A stretch of DNA of 47,809 nt from Marine Group I thaumarchaeote SCGC AAA799-D11 (lineage in GTDB: Archaea > Thermoproteota > Nitrososphaeria > Nitrososphaerales > Nitrosopumilaceae): the NCBI GenBank assembly GCA_000746765.1, contig JOSY01000055.1, forward strand, positions 1 to 47,809, read 5' to 3'. The notes beneath the pieces were generated by a model. That model was given only the letters and a program-made list of their open reading frames with translations, ran no database searches and had not been told where the DNA came from. The position numbers and the translations under genes are program-made. Shown piece by piece: positions 40,541-47,809 of the stretch. Numbering within the stretch: position 1 is the stretch's first letter; each line of letters starts with the position of its first letter.

Positions 40541-41170
40541 ATGGTAATTAAACAAAAAAAATACGACAAATCATTGAAAGTAAACTGCGATAATGAGGGA
40601 ATTGTAAAAGCATCTGAAATAATAGAGCAGGGAGGAATAGTTGTTTTTCCAACAGATACCGTTTATGGTATTGGATGCAATCCTTACAATAAAGAATCTG
40701 CAAAAAAAGTTTATGAGATAAAATCAAGAGACTTTTCAAAACCATTTCCAGTCTTAGTTTATTCAAAAGAGATAGCCAAACAGATTGCAGAGTTTGATGA
40801 GATTTCAGAAAAACTTGCTGAAAAATTTTGGCCTGGGCAACTAACAATTCTTTTGAAACTAAAAGACATGAAATTAAAAGAATCACTAAACCTTACAGAC
40901 AAAATTGCACTACGAGTTCCAAATCATAAATGCACATTACAGTTACTTGAGAAATGCAAGTATCTAGTTGGGACTAGTGCAAATGTTTCGGGGCAATCAT
41001 CATTTTTTGAACCTCAAGAATGTATCAAAAATGTAGAAAACTATGATGTCTTTGTTGATGGGGGAACAATTACAAGCAAAGGCGAATCGACAATTGTTGA
41101 GGTAGAAGATGGCAATATCAAGATCATCAGAGAAGGTTCTTTGAGCAAAGAGGAGATTTGGAACTCATGA
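40541..41170 (+). CDS. sua5: threonylcarbamoyl-AMP synthase (Sua5/TsaC/YrdC)
   Basis: 209 residues from ATG 40541. The YrdC domain has GGIVVFPTDTVYGIGCNPYN, VYEIKSRDFSKPFPVLVY, LAEKFWPGQLTILLKL, KIALRVPNHKCTLQLL, LVGTSANVSGQSSFFEPQ and GESTIVEVEDGNIKIIREGS. It makes threonylcarbamoyl-AMP, the donor for t6A37 in ANN-decoding tRNAs. The length is that of TsaC, with no Sua5 C-terminal domain. A possible TATA (GTTAAAAAC) is about 22 bp upstream. Its TGA overlaps the ATG of the THUMP gene (ATGA). The KEOPS subunit Cgi121, which acts later in t6A synthesis, lies two genes on, convergent. Confidence 0.93.
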   Translation: MVIKQKKYDKSLKVNCDNEGIVKASEIIEQGGIVVFPTDTVYGIGCNPYNKESAKKVYEIKSRDFSKPFPVLVYSKEIAKQIAEFDEISEKLAEKFWPGQLTILLKLKDMKLKESLNLTDKIALRVPNHKCTLQLLEKCKYLVGTSANVSGQSSFFEPQECIKNVENYDVFVDGGTITSKGESTIVEVEDGNIKIIREGSLSKEEIWNS

Positions 41171-41688
41171 ATTTGATAATTACATGTGCAAGACACTTGG
41201 AACCTGAAACAGAAGAAGAGTTGAGAGGATTTTTAGATGAATTTGGTGACTCTGATCCCAAAGTTACAATCACAAGCATGTCAGGTATTCTTACCGCAGA
41301 GACAAAGCTAGATCCAGTAGAAGTTGTGAGAAAAATCAAAGAGATGCTTCTTGATGAGCCTTGGAGTGTGAGATATTGTCTGAGAATAATACCAATTCAG
41401 AGAACAGTTGAGACAAAAATAGAAGAGATTGAAAAAATAGTAGAAGAGTTATCTGACAATATTTCAAAAGATGAAAAGTATAGAATTTCAATTGAGAAGA
41501 GAAACTCTGACATGTCAAGCCAGGACATTATTACAAAGATTGCAAAGAAGATAAAAAATCAGGTTTCACTTGAATTTCCAGACAAGGTTGTTTTAATTGA
41601 GATTCTTGGAAACAAGACTGGGATTTCTGTGCTAAAAAAGTCGGATATTTTGAGCACAGAGAAGACAAAGCGTAGTATCTCAGAGTAA
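41167..41688 (+). CDS. THUMP-domain protein (Tan1-like)
   Basis: 173 residues. MNLIITCARHLEPETEEELR and VTITSMSGILTAETKLDPVE open the family; THUMP follows, with WSVRYCLRIIPIQRTVETKI, YRISIEKRNSDMSSQDIITK and NQVSLEFPDKVVLIEILGNK. Eukaryotic Tan1 binds tRNA and, with an acetyltransferase, makes ac4C12; archaeal homologues are similar stand-alone THUMP proteins. I choose the ATG that overlaps the sua5 stop (ATGA) over an upstream TTG. Two tRNA-modification genes in an operon fits. The 3' end overlaps the MoaD-Cgi121 gene by 9 bp, convergent. Confidence 0.85.
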   Translation: MNLIITCARHLEPETEEELRGFLDEFGDSDPKVTITSMSGILTAETKLDPVEVVRKIKEMLLDEPWSVRYCLRIIPIQRTVETKIEEIEKIVEELSDNISKDEKYRISIEKRNSDMSSQDIITKIAKKIKNQVSLEFPDKVVLIEILGNKTGISVLKKSDILSTEKTKRSISE

Positions 41689-42453
41689 GACTGCTGCTTT
41701 TTCTACTAGAATATCTTCTAGAGGGGTTTTGGAATAGACTGAATCAAGTTGTTTTTTTGAAATTTTAAAAGACTTTTTCAGAAATGACTCGTTATTTTTT
41801 GAAAACAATGAAACGCATTGTGAGGAGAGTTCTTTGTATAATGAATCTAGATTTGTTTTATTTCCAATTGCAACTAGGATAAAATCAGTTTTTGGTTTAA
41901 TTCCAACAGATTCAATTGCAGCAGAGATTTGTTTTGTTAGTGCAAAACGCATTAGAATATCAGTTTCAAGTTTGTTTGAGAGTAGAACATCATTTTTCTG
42001 AGACTCTAGTGACAGAGACAAAATCTTTTTGAGATGAGAGCCATTTAGAACAAACTCACTTGATACTGCCTGAAGTATGGTTTTTGGGTATTTCTTTCTA
42101 AGTTCATCTAAGAACTTTACATCAATTGATTTTTGGCCTTTGATTTGAACTATTTGGATTTGTTTTGAAGAGACTTTGTAAAGCATCTTTTTGCTAGCAC
42201 CGCCATGAATTACAGGAATAATACTTACTACATCATTGTTTTTGATTACAGTTGACTTTCCATCCATTACAGAAGAATCAACGCCATTTACTGCAACTAG
42301 AACATTTTCAGTATCTAGTTTTGGGGAATCATCAGGCTTTAGTTGCAATAACAAGTCAATTAGTTCTGCAATTGTAATGTCTGATTTTTCAATCTCTAGT
42401 TTGTTTGTTGAAAAAGATTTTTTGGCACCACCAACAAGTTTTACAGTAATCAT
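41680..42453 (-). CDS. fusion of a MoaD/ThiS-type ubiquitin-like domain with KEOPS subunit Cgi121
   Basis: 257 residues. Residues 1-85 are a beta-grasp MoaD/ThiS/SAMP-like domain: MITVKLVGGAKKSFS, NVLVAVNGVDSSVMDG and NNDVVSIIPVIHGG, ending in the diglycine at 84-85 (codons at 42199-42204) that is normally the C-terminal, adenylated end. Without any linker the frame continues ASKKMLYKVSSKQIQ into a Cgi121 domain (about 91-257): AVSSEFVLNGSHLKKILSLS, LSNKLETDILMRFALTKQIS, AAIESVGIKPKTDFILVAIG and LEDILVEKAAVLL, as in archaeal Cgi121, which stimulates t6A synthesis via Bud32. So the diglycine is internal, as in ubiquitin precursors. Sua5 (t6A) is two genes away. Cleavage after Gly85 is plausible but unproven. 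Confidence 0.85.
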   Translation of the reverse strand: MITVKLVGGAKKSFSTNKLEIEKSDITIAELIDLLLQLKPDDSPKLDTENVLVAVNGVDSSVMDGKSTVIKNNDVVSIIPVIHGGASKKMLYKVSSKQIQIVQIKGQKSIDVKFLDELRKKYPKTILQAVSSEFVLNGSHLKKILSLSLESQKNDVLLSNKLETDILMRFALTKQISAAIESVGIKPKTDFILVAIGNKTNLDSLYKELSSQCVSLFSKNNESFLKKSFKISKKQLDSVYSKTPLEDILVEKAAVLL

Positions 42454-42494
42454 TATGATGTTTTTGTAAAAGTTTGAAATTAATACTTAATGTA

Positions 42495-42848
42495 TTATTC
42501 AGATTTTTCTTCTGTAGTTTGAGGAGTTTCTGTTGTGGCCTCTGTTTCAGGAGCTGCTTCTGTAGTAGGTGCTACTGTGGTTTGGGGAGTTTCTTCTACT
42601 GGTTCAGGTTTTACTTGAGCTTGTTGTTCTTGGGCTTTGGAAGCTTCGGCTTGTGCTTGTTTTACTTTTTGTTCTCGAATCTCTTTTTTGATATAATTTG
42701 TAATATAACCTGCAATCTCATTTTTTAGTCCCTTTGAGCGGACAATTGAAACTTGATCTAGAACTTTTTTGTTGTCAGCAAAATCTTCACCAAACTTTGA
42801 CTTGTGAGTGTCTAAGACTTGGTATGAAAGACGTTTTATTCTATCCAC
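42495..42848 (-). CDS. rps17e: 30S ribosomal protein S17e with acidic C-terminal extension
   Basis: 117 residues. The core (1-65) matches S17e: RIKRLSYQVLDTHKSKFGED, FADNKKVLDQVSIVRSKGLK and NEIAGYITNYIKKEIREQK. A tail of about 50 residues then follows that is Gln/Ala-rich and then Glu/Thr/Pro-rich (VEETPQTTVAPTTEAAPETE), unlike the usual 60-70-residue archaeal S17e. The start is GTG. It lies 27 bp downstream of the tatD stop on the same strand and 42 bp upstream of the MoaD-Cgi121 start. Confidence 0.88.
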   Translation of the reverse strand: MDRIKRLSYQVLDTHKSKFGEDFADNKKVLDQVSIVRSKGLKNEIAGYITNYIKKEIREQKVKQAQAEASKAQEQQAQVKPEPVEETPQTTVAPTTEAAPETEATTETPQTTEEKSE

Positions 42849-42878
42849 GCCTCGTCTAAAGATTAGGGTATTTTATAT

Positions 42879-43634
42879 CTATATTCCAAGATATGAGTTT
42901 GAATTGTTTTCTAGCAGTTTTGCAGTCTCATCAAATGATTTTCTTAGAACTTTTGAGGCACTAAAAATCACACTTGGAATAAAGCCAATATCTGCAGGTT
43001 TCATTTCAAAACATCTAGAAAATCTAACAGGACCATCAGTCTCAACTAGAATTTTTGACTCGTCACTTTTGGACAACAAGGTCTGCTTGTCATTGGCATA
43101 TATCATTACAGGGCCAAATGAAACAAAAAATCCCATATTCATGGCCTTTAAAAGCTGCTTTTTACTTCCATCAAACCAGTGAAGCAGAGCGTGTTTGGTG
43201 TTGTATGATGTCATGACTTCAAAAACTTCATCCAAACTCTTTCGTGAATGAATCGATACTGGTTTGTTGTATTTTTCAGCACAAGACAGCAAGGTTTCAA
43301 ACACATGAGTTTGTTTTTTAGAGTCTTGTTCGTTATTGGTGTATGTAGGATCTAATCCTATCTCTCCAACTCCTGCAATAGTATCATGGTTTTCTTCTAT
43401 CAGGGTAACAACTTTTTCTAGTTCATCGTTTGCACATTCAGGATGAATTCCAATAAATGGCAAAACAAGACTGCTTTTTTTTGCAAGCTCCAAAGTTTCT
43501 AGGGAATTTTTTACATCCATAGATACGCAACATGCTTTGATTTTCAAATGATTCATCTCTTGTAAAATAAAATCCATATCAGAATTATACTGAGGATCAG
43601 ACAGATGAATGTGAGAATCAAAGTACCAAGTCAT
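42879..43634 (-). CDS. tatD: TatD-family metal-dependent hydrolase/DNase
   Basis: 251 residues from ATG 43634 (MTWYFDSHIHLSDPQ). Metal ligands of the TatD amidohydrolase fold are seen: D-S-H-I-H, VGEIGLDPTY (Glu), SIHSRKSLDE, ALLHWFDGS and ILVETDGPVRF. TatD proteins are Mg-dependent 3'-5' exonucleases or nucleases. The longer upstream frame (to 43712) is rejected as TATAAATC on the minus strand lies at 43662-43669, about 31 bp before this ATG, and it leaves a promoter gap for the divergent histone gene. Confidence 0.88.
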   Translation of the reverse strand: MTWYFDSHIHLSDPQYNSDMDFILQEMNHLKIKACCVSMDVKNSLETLELAKKSSLVLPFIGIHPECANDELEKVVTLIEENHDTIAGVGEIGLDPTYTNNEQDSKKQTHVFETLLSCAEKYNKPVSIHSRKSLDEVFEVMTSYNTKHALLHWFDGSKKQLLKAMNMGFFVSFGPVMIYANDKQTLLSKSDESKILVETDGPVRFSRCFEMKPADIGFIPSVIFSASKVLRKSFDETAKLLENNSNSYLGI

Positions 43635-43715
43635 ATCTTGATCAATTCTTAAAATAGTCTGTATAAATCGATTCCTTAGTGATATTTTTTCACTCATTAT
43701 CTTTTTTCGCAAAAA

Positions 43716-43952
43716 ATGAAAACAAGATTCATGAAATCATCAGAATTGGGACTATCTGCAATGTATAGAATTCTAAAGAAAGCAGGTGCTGAAAGAGTCA
43801 GTGATGAATCTGCAGATGAATTAAGAAGGGTCATAGAAGAAGTGGCAAATGGCATTGCTAAAAGTGCAGTAGACATGGCATCTCATGCAGGTAGAAAAAC
43901 TGTGAAAGGAGAAGATGTGAAATTGGCCTCAAAACCATTTAACAAATTCTAG
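43716..43952 (+). CDS. archaeal histone
   Basis: 78 residues with one histone fold: SELGLSAMYRILKKAGAERV, SDESADELRRVIEEVANGIA and KSAVDMASHAGRKTVKGEDV. The ending KLASKPFNKF is usual for archaeal histones, which wrap DNA as dimers and longer stacks. Residues 1-8 (MKTRFMKS) are a short N-terminal addition; an internal ATG at codon 6 would give a 73-residue form. It is divergent from tatD. The 90 bp after its stop are AT-rich with T-runs suitable for termination. Confidence 0.93.
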   Translation: MKTRFMKSSELGLSAMYRILKKAGAERVSDESADELRRVIEEVANGIAKSAVDMASHAGRKTVKGEDVKLASKPFNKF

Positions 43953-44042
43953 TCCGTTAGTTTTGCAAACCATATCACAATTAATGAATTCAAGGATTGG
44001 CCAGAAATTATTGCCTTTAATTTTTCTAGTTTGATTTTATAC

Positions 44043-45734
44043 CTAGTTTTTATGGTTTAAGGAATCGACGTAAGGGGGAAAAGAGTCATCAAGTAACACC
44101 TCATTTCTAGAATAGTCAACATCAACTGCAATTACAACAGGTTTGTCTACAATAGACTTTGCTTGCTCTAAAACCTGAGCAAACTCTTGTGTTGATTTTA
44201 CATGAAATCCTTCAGCACCAAAACTTTGCGCAATTTCAACAAAGTCAGGGTTACCAAATTCCGTAAATGCACTTTTTCCAAACTCATGTTTTTGTTTTGT
44301 TGAAATTAGGTTCAAGTCATTATCAACCCACACAACAACAATAACAGCTAGTCCTGGTCGTACTGCAGTCTCTAATTCTTGCACATTCATCAAGAATCCA
44401 CCATCTCCAGTCATTGCAACAATTGTTTTTTCAGGGTAAACCATCTTTGCTGCTAACACACCAGGCAAAGAGAATCCCATTGATGCAAATCCGTTTGGGA
44501 TTATACACGTGTTAGGCTCAAATGTCTGAAAAATTTTAGAAATCCATAACTTGTGAGTACCTACATCTGAAATTACAATATCATCATGATTGGTTTTCTC
44601 ACGTACTGTAAGGATTAGTTTTTCAGGCTTTATTGGATAAGAATTATCGTCTTTGAATATGTTAATTCTTTCAATTACTTCAGAGCGAACCTTTTGAAAA
44701 ATTTCAGGTACATCTTTTCTTGGAAATGAATCAAACGAAGTGTCTTCGGATTGGAGTTTTTGAATTTCATCTAATATTGCATCTATTGCATCGCCAATAT
44801 CTGAAGCAATCTCAACATCAGGCCTATAGAACGTATAGACTTCAGAAGGCGTGTAATCAATATGAATAATTTTTTTGTCAAGATCAGAGTTCCACATTTT
44901 TGGAGTGTATTCAACTAAATCATATCCAACTGAAATTATTACATCAGCTTCTAACACTGCCTGCAACGCATGATCAGCAGACTTGATTCCAATTGTTTGC
45001 AGATGAGTCTCATAATCATCAGGGATTACGCCTTTGCCCATGAAGGTGTTAATTGAGAAGATTTTGGTTTGTTCTACAAAGTTTCTAATCTGAGGACTCT
45101 CATCTTCTCTTGCACATCCATTACCTACAAACAACAATGGTTTTTTTGATTCTAGAATTATTTTTGCAGCTCTTCGGATTTGTTCTTGGTTTGCTTTTGG
45201 TCTAAAAATTTCCTGAAATCCAATAGGAGGAATGTCTGATTCTTTTTTTGCAATATCTTGAGGCAGTTCAATGTGTGTTGCGCCTGGCTTTTCAGTTAAT
45301 GCAATCTTAAATGCACGTCTAACAATTTCTGGAATGTTTTTGGCATTTCTAATAGACCAGCTCCATTTTGTGATTGGTTCAAACATCTTTACCACGTTGA
45401 GATTCTGGTGAGATTCTTTGTGCAGTAGATGCGAGTCAGTCTGTCCTGTAATTGCTAATAATCTGGATCTATCCATATTTGCATTTGCCACACCTGTAAC
45501 AAGATTGGTAGCACCTGGACCAAGGGTGGCCAGACACACTCCAACCTTTCCAGTTAACCTGCCATAAACGTCTGCCATAAATGCAGCACCTTGTTCATGA
45601 CGTGTTAGAATGAATTTGATTTTAGAGTTTGATAAGGCCATCATCAAGTCAGCGTTTTCTTCTCCAGGTATTCCAAAGATGTATTCAACGCCTTCAGATT
45701 CCAAACATTGTACCAAAAGTTCTGATGCTTTCAT
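44043..45734 (-). CDS. thiamine-diphosphate enzyme, acetolactate synthase-like
   Basis: 563 residues. N-terminal PYR domain: EGVEYIFGIPGEENADLMMA, TRHEQGAAFMADVYGRLTGK (catalytic Glu), CLATLGPGATNLVTGVANAN. A central domain (LLFVGNGCAREDES) leads to the PP domain GFSLPGVLAAKMVYPEKTIV and AMTGDGGFLMNVQELETAVR, the ThDP/Mg motif GDG...N. Anabolic acetolactate synthases need FAD and a regulatory subunit; no regulatory gene is near, so it may be a catabolic or another ThDP-dependent lyase. Upstream, GAGGAG about 10 bases before the ATG is a good ribosome site. It is 3 bp from the stop of the microprotein. Confidence 0.85.
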   Translation of the reverse strand: MKASELLVQCLESEGVEYIFGIPGEENADLMMALSNSKIKFILTRHEQGAAFMADVYGRLTGKVGVCLATLGPGATNLVTGVANANMDRSRLLAITGQTDSHLLHKESHQNLNVVKMFEPITKWSWSIRNAKNIPEIVRRAFKIALTEKPGATHIELPQDIAKKESDIPPIGFQEIFRPKANQEQIRRAAKIILESKKPLLFVGNGCAREDESPQIRNFVEQTKIFSINTFMGKGVIPDDYETHLQTIGIKSADHALQAVLEADVIISVGYDLVEYTPKMWNSDLDKKIIHIDYTPSEVYTFYRPDVEIASDIGDAIDAILDEIQKLQSEDTSFDSFPRKDVPEIFQKVRSEVIERINIFKDDNSYPIKPEKLILTVREKTNHDDIVISDVGTHKLWISKIFQTFEPNTCIIPNGFASMGFSLPGVLAAKMVYPEKTIVAMTGDGGFLMNVQELETAVRPGLAVIVVVWVDNDLNLISTKQKHEFGKSAFTEFGNPDFVEIAQSFGAEGFHVKSTQEFAQVLEQAKSIVDKPVVIAVDVDYSRNEVLLDDSFPPYVDSLNHKN

Positions 45735-45737
45735 TAT

Positions 45738-45830
45738 CTACTCCTCGTGGGAAATCTCCTTATTGAGAAATTGGGATCTGCAGTATTTACATGGTCTGTT
45801 AACCCGACATTCAGATAAATAACAAGTCAT
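45738..45830 (-). CDS. four-cysteine microprotein (30 aa) between tfb and the ThDP-enzyme gene
   Basis: ATG (45830-45828) overlaps the TGA of tfb as ATGA, runs 30 codons and stops with TAG 3 bp before the ATG of the next gene. The peptide is MTCYLSECRVNRPCKYCRSQ plus FLNKEISHEE, with Cys 3, 8, 14 and 17; the last pair is CxxC. This could bind one zinc. The ATGA coupling, exact fit in the gap and cysteine spacing make chance unlikely, though no known family is recognised. Too short for most gene callers. Confidence 0.55.
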   Translation of the reverse strand: MTCYLSECRVNRPCKYCRSQFLNKEISHEE

Positions 45831-46723
45831 ACTTTTAAAATCTCTCTAAGACTCTTGCATCGATTTCGAATTGTTACTTCAGTTATTCCAGCTGCATCTG
45901 CAATATCTTTTTGTGTTTGATTTTCTTGAGTACTAATGCATGCAATATACAAAGCAGAAGCTGCAACACCCATAGGGTGTTTTCCTGCCAAGGCATTTTG
46001 TTTTTCAGCATGTTTTAGAATTTTTACTGCACGTCTCTTTGCTTTTTCAGATACTTTTGCATTACTTGCAATTTTTGCAATGCATGAAACAGAATCAACT
46101 ACAGGCATCTTCAAATCCAGTTCTCTGAAAATTAATCTGTATGTTGCAGAGATCTCTTTTCTTTTGATTCCAATAGTTGTTGCAACTTCACTTAGTGTTC
46201 TTGGGGTTTCAGACTCACGACAAGCAGCATACAGACATGCTGCAACAAGTGAGACAATTGAGCGCCCTCGAATTAGTTTTTTCTCCAAAGCCTTTCTGTA
46301 AATGTATGATGCTTTTTCAGCAACAGCATCAGGAAGAGACAGTTTTTCTTTTATTTTTGTAAGTTCCAAGAGTGCTTGCTGTAAATTTCTTTCATCGTTA
46401 CTTTTTACACGACTTCTGTTATCCCATTGGCGCATTCGTTTTAGTGAAGACTTCATTGAAGCAGATAACGGAGTTCCTGAAGAGTCTCTATCTAGAGGGT
46501 TAATTACAGTACTCAGTCCACGATCATGTCGCATCAATGACGTTTTGTCTCCTGTATGAGATTTGTTTACAGGTGAATCAGAAAAAGATCTCTCAGGTCT
46601 CGTATCATTTGTTTTTTCATTTATCACCATACCATACTTTGAGCAAAAGATTTCCTGAGACTCTACGTCAGTAACTAGTGTGTTCTTTCCACACCTCGGA
46701 CATTTGGTTTCTTGTAAACTCAT
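45827..46723 (-). CDS. tfb: transcription initiation factor B (TFB) with altered zinc ribbon
   Basis: 298 residues. The N-terminal ribbon has Cys 8 and 11 (KCPRCGKN), then Cys 27 but Tyr 30 (IFCSKYGMVI): the fourth zinc ligand is TAT (46634-46636), one base from TGT. The B-reader region (RPERSFSD) and two cyclin repeats follow: LTKIKEKLSLPDAVAEKASY, ASYIYRKALEKKLIRGRSIV and SLVAACLYAACRESETPRTL, with IGIKRKEISATYRLIFRELD, then KHPMGVAASALYIACISTQE and an HTH (DIADAAGITEVTIRNRCKSL). TFB recruits RNA polymerase to TBP-bound promoters. Thaumarchaea have several TFB paralogues; this may be a specialised one. Confidence 0.93.
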   Translation of the reverse strand: MSLQETKCPRCGKNTLVTDVESQEIFCSKYGMVINEKTNDTRPERSFSDSPVNKSHTGDKTSLMRHDRGLSTVINPLDRDSSGTPLSASMKSSLKRMRQWDNRSRVKSNDERNLQQALLELTKIKEKLSLPDAVAEKASYIYRKALEKKLIRGRSIVSLVAACLYAACRESETPRTLSEVATTIGIKRKEISATYRLIFRELDLKMPVVDSVSCIAKIASNAKVSEKAKRRAVKILKHAEKQNALAGKHPMGVAASALYIACISTQENQTQKDIADAAGITEVTIRNRCKSLREILKV

Positions 46724-46746
46724 AGTAAAATCAGAAAAAAGGTTTG

Positions 46747-47604
46747 TTACTGGTGTTTCTTGAGATCTTTTGAAAGTGTAACTAGTTGTTTTTCTAGTTT
46801 TTTTGGACTTGCAATGTAAAAATCTGCATAAAAGTGACCATCATCTTCAAGCCACTTGGTGTCAAGGCCTCTATCATGCAAAAGTGACAATGTCTTTTGT
46901 TTTTCTTGCAAATCAGAGAATCGCCTTTGGCGAATTGGGCGAACATCTGTTTTTGCAAGAGAATAACCATAGTGATCAAAGGTTTTTTCAATGTCAGCCA
47001 TATCAAAAATTCTCAAAACAGAGAATGCAAATACTGGGCCTCGGTCAGAGTTTTCTAGGTTTTCTTCAGAGTTTTGTTTTTTAATTAATTCAAAGATGTT
47101 TGAAAAAGCCTTGTATCCTATGTAGCCTATACATCCAGTTGCAATTATCATATCAGAATGAGGTAGTTCTTTGATTGGCAGATTCCCAGTCTCAAGATTT
47201 ACACATATTCCTTTTTTGCACAAATCCACGTTTTCAGAGAATTTCAGGGCAGGCTCTGAAATATCAATTTGATAAAATTCAAAAGAATCATCTGATGAGA
47301 GTTGATCAAAGAACTGTTTTGATTGTTCTATAGAAGGTTCTTCTTTTAAAAAGAAATCATCAAGATCAGACATTGTAAGATTGTATTTCATCAATGCAGA
47401 ATTAATTCCATAAGAACTTCCAATGTCAATAATGTTAATTTTTTTTGAGAGTTTGCGGTAAAGTTGTTTTACAATTGAGAGATACAATGGTTTTGTTTTA
47501 TCAGGAATGCGATAATCCAGTCGTTTCATTTCTTTTAAATAAGAATTTGGAAATTTTTGAGTGTAAATGTTTGTAAAATCTTTTTTTACTGCCAGTTCTT
47601 CCAT
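46747..47604 (-). CDS. SAM-dependent methyltransferase, uncharacterised
   Basis: 285 residues. Class I motif I is seen in KKINIIDIGSSYGINSALMK at about 55-74, with a motif IV-like stretch SDMIIATGCIGYIG and a C-terminal FAFSVLRIFDMADIEKTFDH. The N-terminus (DFTNIYTQKFPNSYLKEM) is like class-I methyltransferases acting on small molecules. The substrate is unknown. The ATG has TTATAAAA at 47632-47639, about 31 bp upstream. It heads the minus-strand run methyltransferase, TFB, microprotein, ThDP enzyme, with gaps of 23 bp or less. Confidence 0.7.
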   Translation of the reverse strand: MEELAVKKDFTNIYTQKFPNSYLKEMKRLDYRIPDKTKPLYLSIVKQLYRKLSKKINIIDIGSSYGINSALMKYNLTMSDLDDFFLKEEPSIEQSKQFFDQLSSDDSFEFYQIDISEPALKFSENVDLCKKGICVNLETGNLPIKELPHSDMIIATGCIGYIGYKAFSNIFELIKKQNSEENLENSDRGPVFAFSVLRIFDMADIEKTFDHYGYSLAKTDVRPIRQRRFSDLQEKQKTLSLLHDRGLDTKWLEDDGHFYADFYIASPKKLEKQLVTLSKDLKKHQ

Positions 47605-47631
47605 GTTGGCAAAATGTTATCACAGCACCCG

Positions 47632-47639
47632 TTATAAAA
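47632..47639 (-). promoter_or_regulatory. TATA box for the methyltransferase-TFB run
   Basis: GTTTTATAAC on the minus strand, about 31 bp before the ATG at 47604. The remaining bases to 47809 are AT-rich with no open frame or RNA that I can support. Confidence 0.5.
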
Positions 47640-47809
47640 CCATCGATAAAATTTTGGTTATTGTGAAAACACAATAGCTTTTAAGGGAATTTTGTAATAC
47701 ATATGACATGTAACTCATCTCAAAACTAATCATTTAGTGAATAATTGACGATCATCCTGATCTAACAAATAGCAAACACAGCATATCTCCATGAAATTCC
47801 AAGAATTAA

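Noticed and set aside
43635-43712. 26-residue N-terminal extension of TatD
   Set aside because: It lacks family similarity, contains the likely TATA box of the gene, and would remove the promoter of the divergent histone gene.
43953-44042. A structured terminator after the histone gene
   Set aside because: The stretch is AT-rich with short T-runs, but I could not define a convincing hairpin or a precise termination site.
47640-47809. A gene start at the right edge
   Set aside because: The only ATG near the end (47790) meets a stop within a few codons; no supported frame runs off the edge.

Overview
The window reads as a chromosome segment of an ammonia-oxidising-type thaumarchaeon (Nitrosopumilus-like). 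The evidence is the gene content: ribosomal proteins L21e, S30e and S17e, Rpb4, TFB, aIF2-beta, Nop5 and fibrillarin, RadA, topoisomerase VI, an archaeal histone and an RPC34-like polymerase subunit. The DNA is AT-rich, TTG and GTG starts are frequent, and many genes have a TATA-like box about 24-31 bp before the start codon, as expected for leaderless transcripts. This assignment is inference from gene families; no database search was possible.

Left edge to 3.2 kb: the tail of a probable transposase runs in from outside and abuts a cupredoxin-like remnant. After these come a zinc-ribbon methyltransferase, an unknown thaumarchaeal-type protein and a SirB1-like protein. 3.2-4.6 kb holds two small proteins, a tRNA-Ser(GCU) with encoded CCA, and a metallophosphoesterase. 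4.7-10.5 kb carries an isocitrate/isopropylmalate dehydrogenase, then the cluster L21e-Rpb4-DUF655-KsgA (minus strand). Here KsgA is fused to a HemK-like methyltransferase. RlmN, RadA and S30e follow.

10.6-19.6 kb: a radical SAM protein, pyrD-pyrK, the C/D-box RNP pair nop5-fibrillarin, rnhB, trm1, rlmE, an RPC34-like factor and a secreted protein. 19.7-27.2 kb: an OLD-like ATPase, a large secreted multidomain protein, apt-mtnP (adenine and methylthioadenosine salvage), several small proteins including a TrmB-like regulator, and a membrane-anchored Hsp20-domain protein.

27.2-32.5 kb is a tightly overlapping minus-strand block, aIF2-beta - DUF424 - RIO1 - KH protein - Top6B - Top6A. 32.7-39 kb: an anchored extracellular protein, a DUF373 membrane protein, cis-prenyltransferase, a Nudix hydrolase, pyrF, an unknown gene, purA and small proteins. 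39-43 kb: zinc ribbon, membrane protein, winged-helix regulator, Sua5/TsaC and a THUMP protein. The most unusual gene lies next to these: a MoaD/ThiS-type ubiquitin-like domain fused, directly after its Gly-Gly, to the KEOPS subunit Cgi121. S17e follows. 43-47.6 kb: TatD, histone, and a minus-strand series of methyltransferase, TFB (with one zinc ligand changed to Tyr), a four-cysteine microprotein and an acetolactate-synthase-like enzyme.

Most genes are housekeeping. The points of interest are the two domain fusions, changed active-site or ligand residues (TFB, RNase HII, OLD-like TOPRIM), small unannotated genes, and palindromes sitting on transcription start regions. I saw no CRISPR array, prophage or complete insertion sequence.
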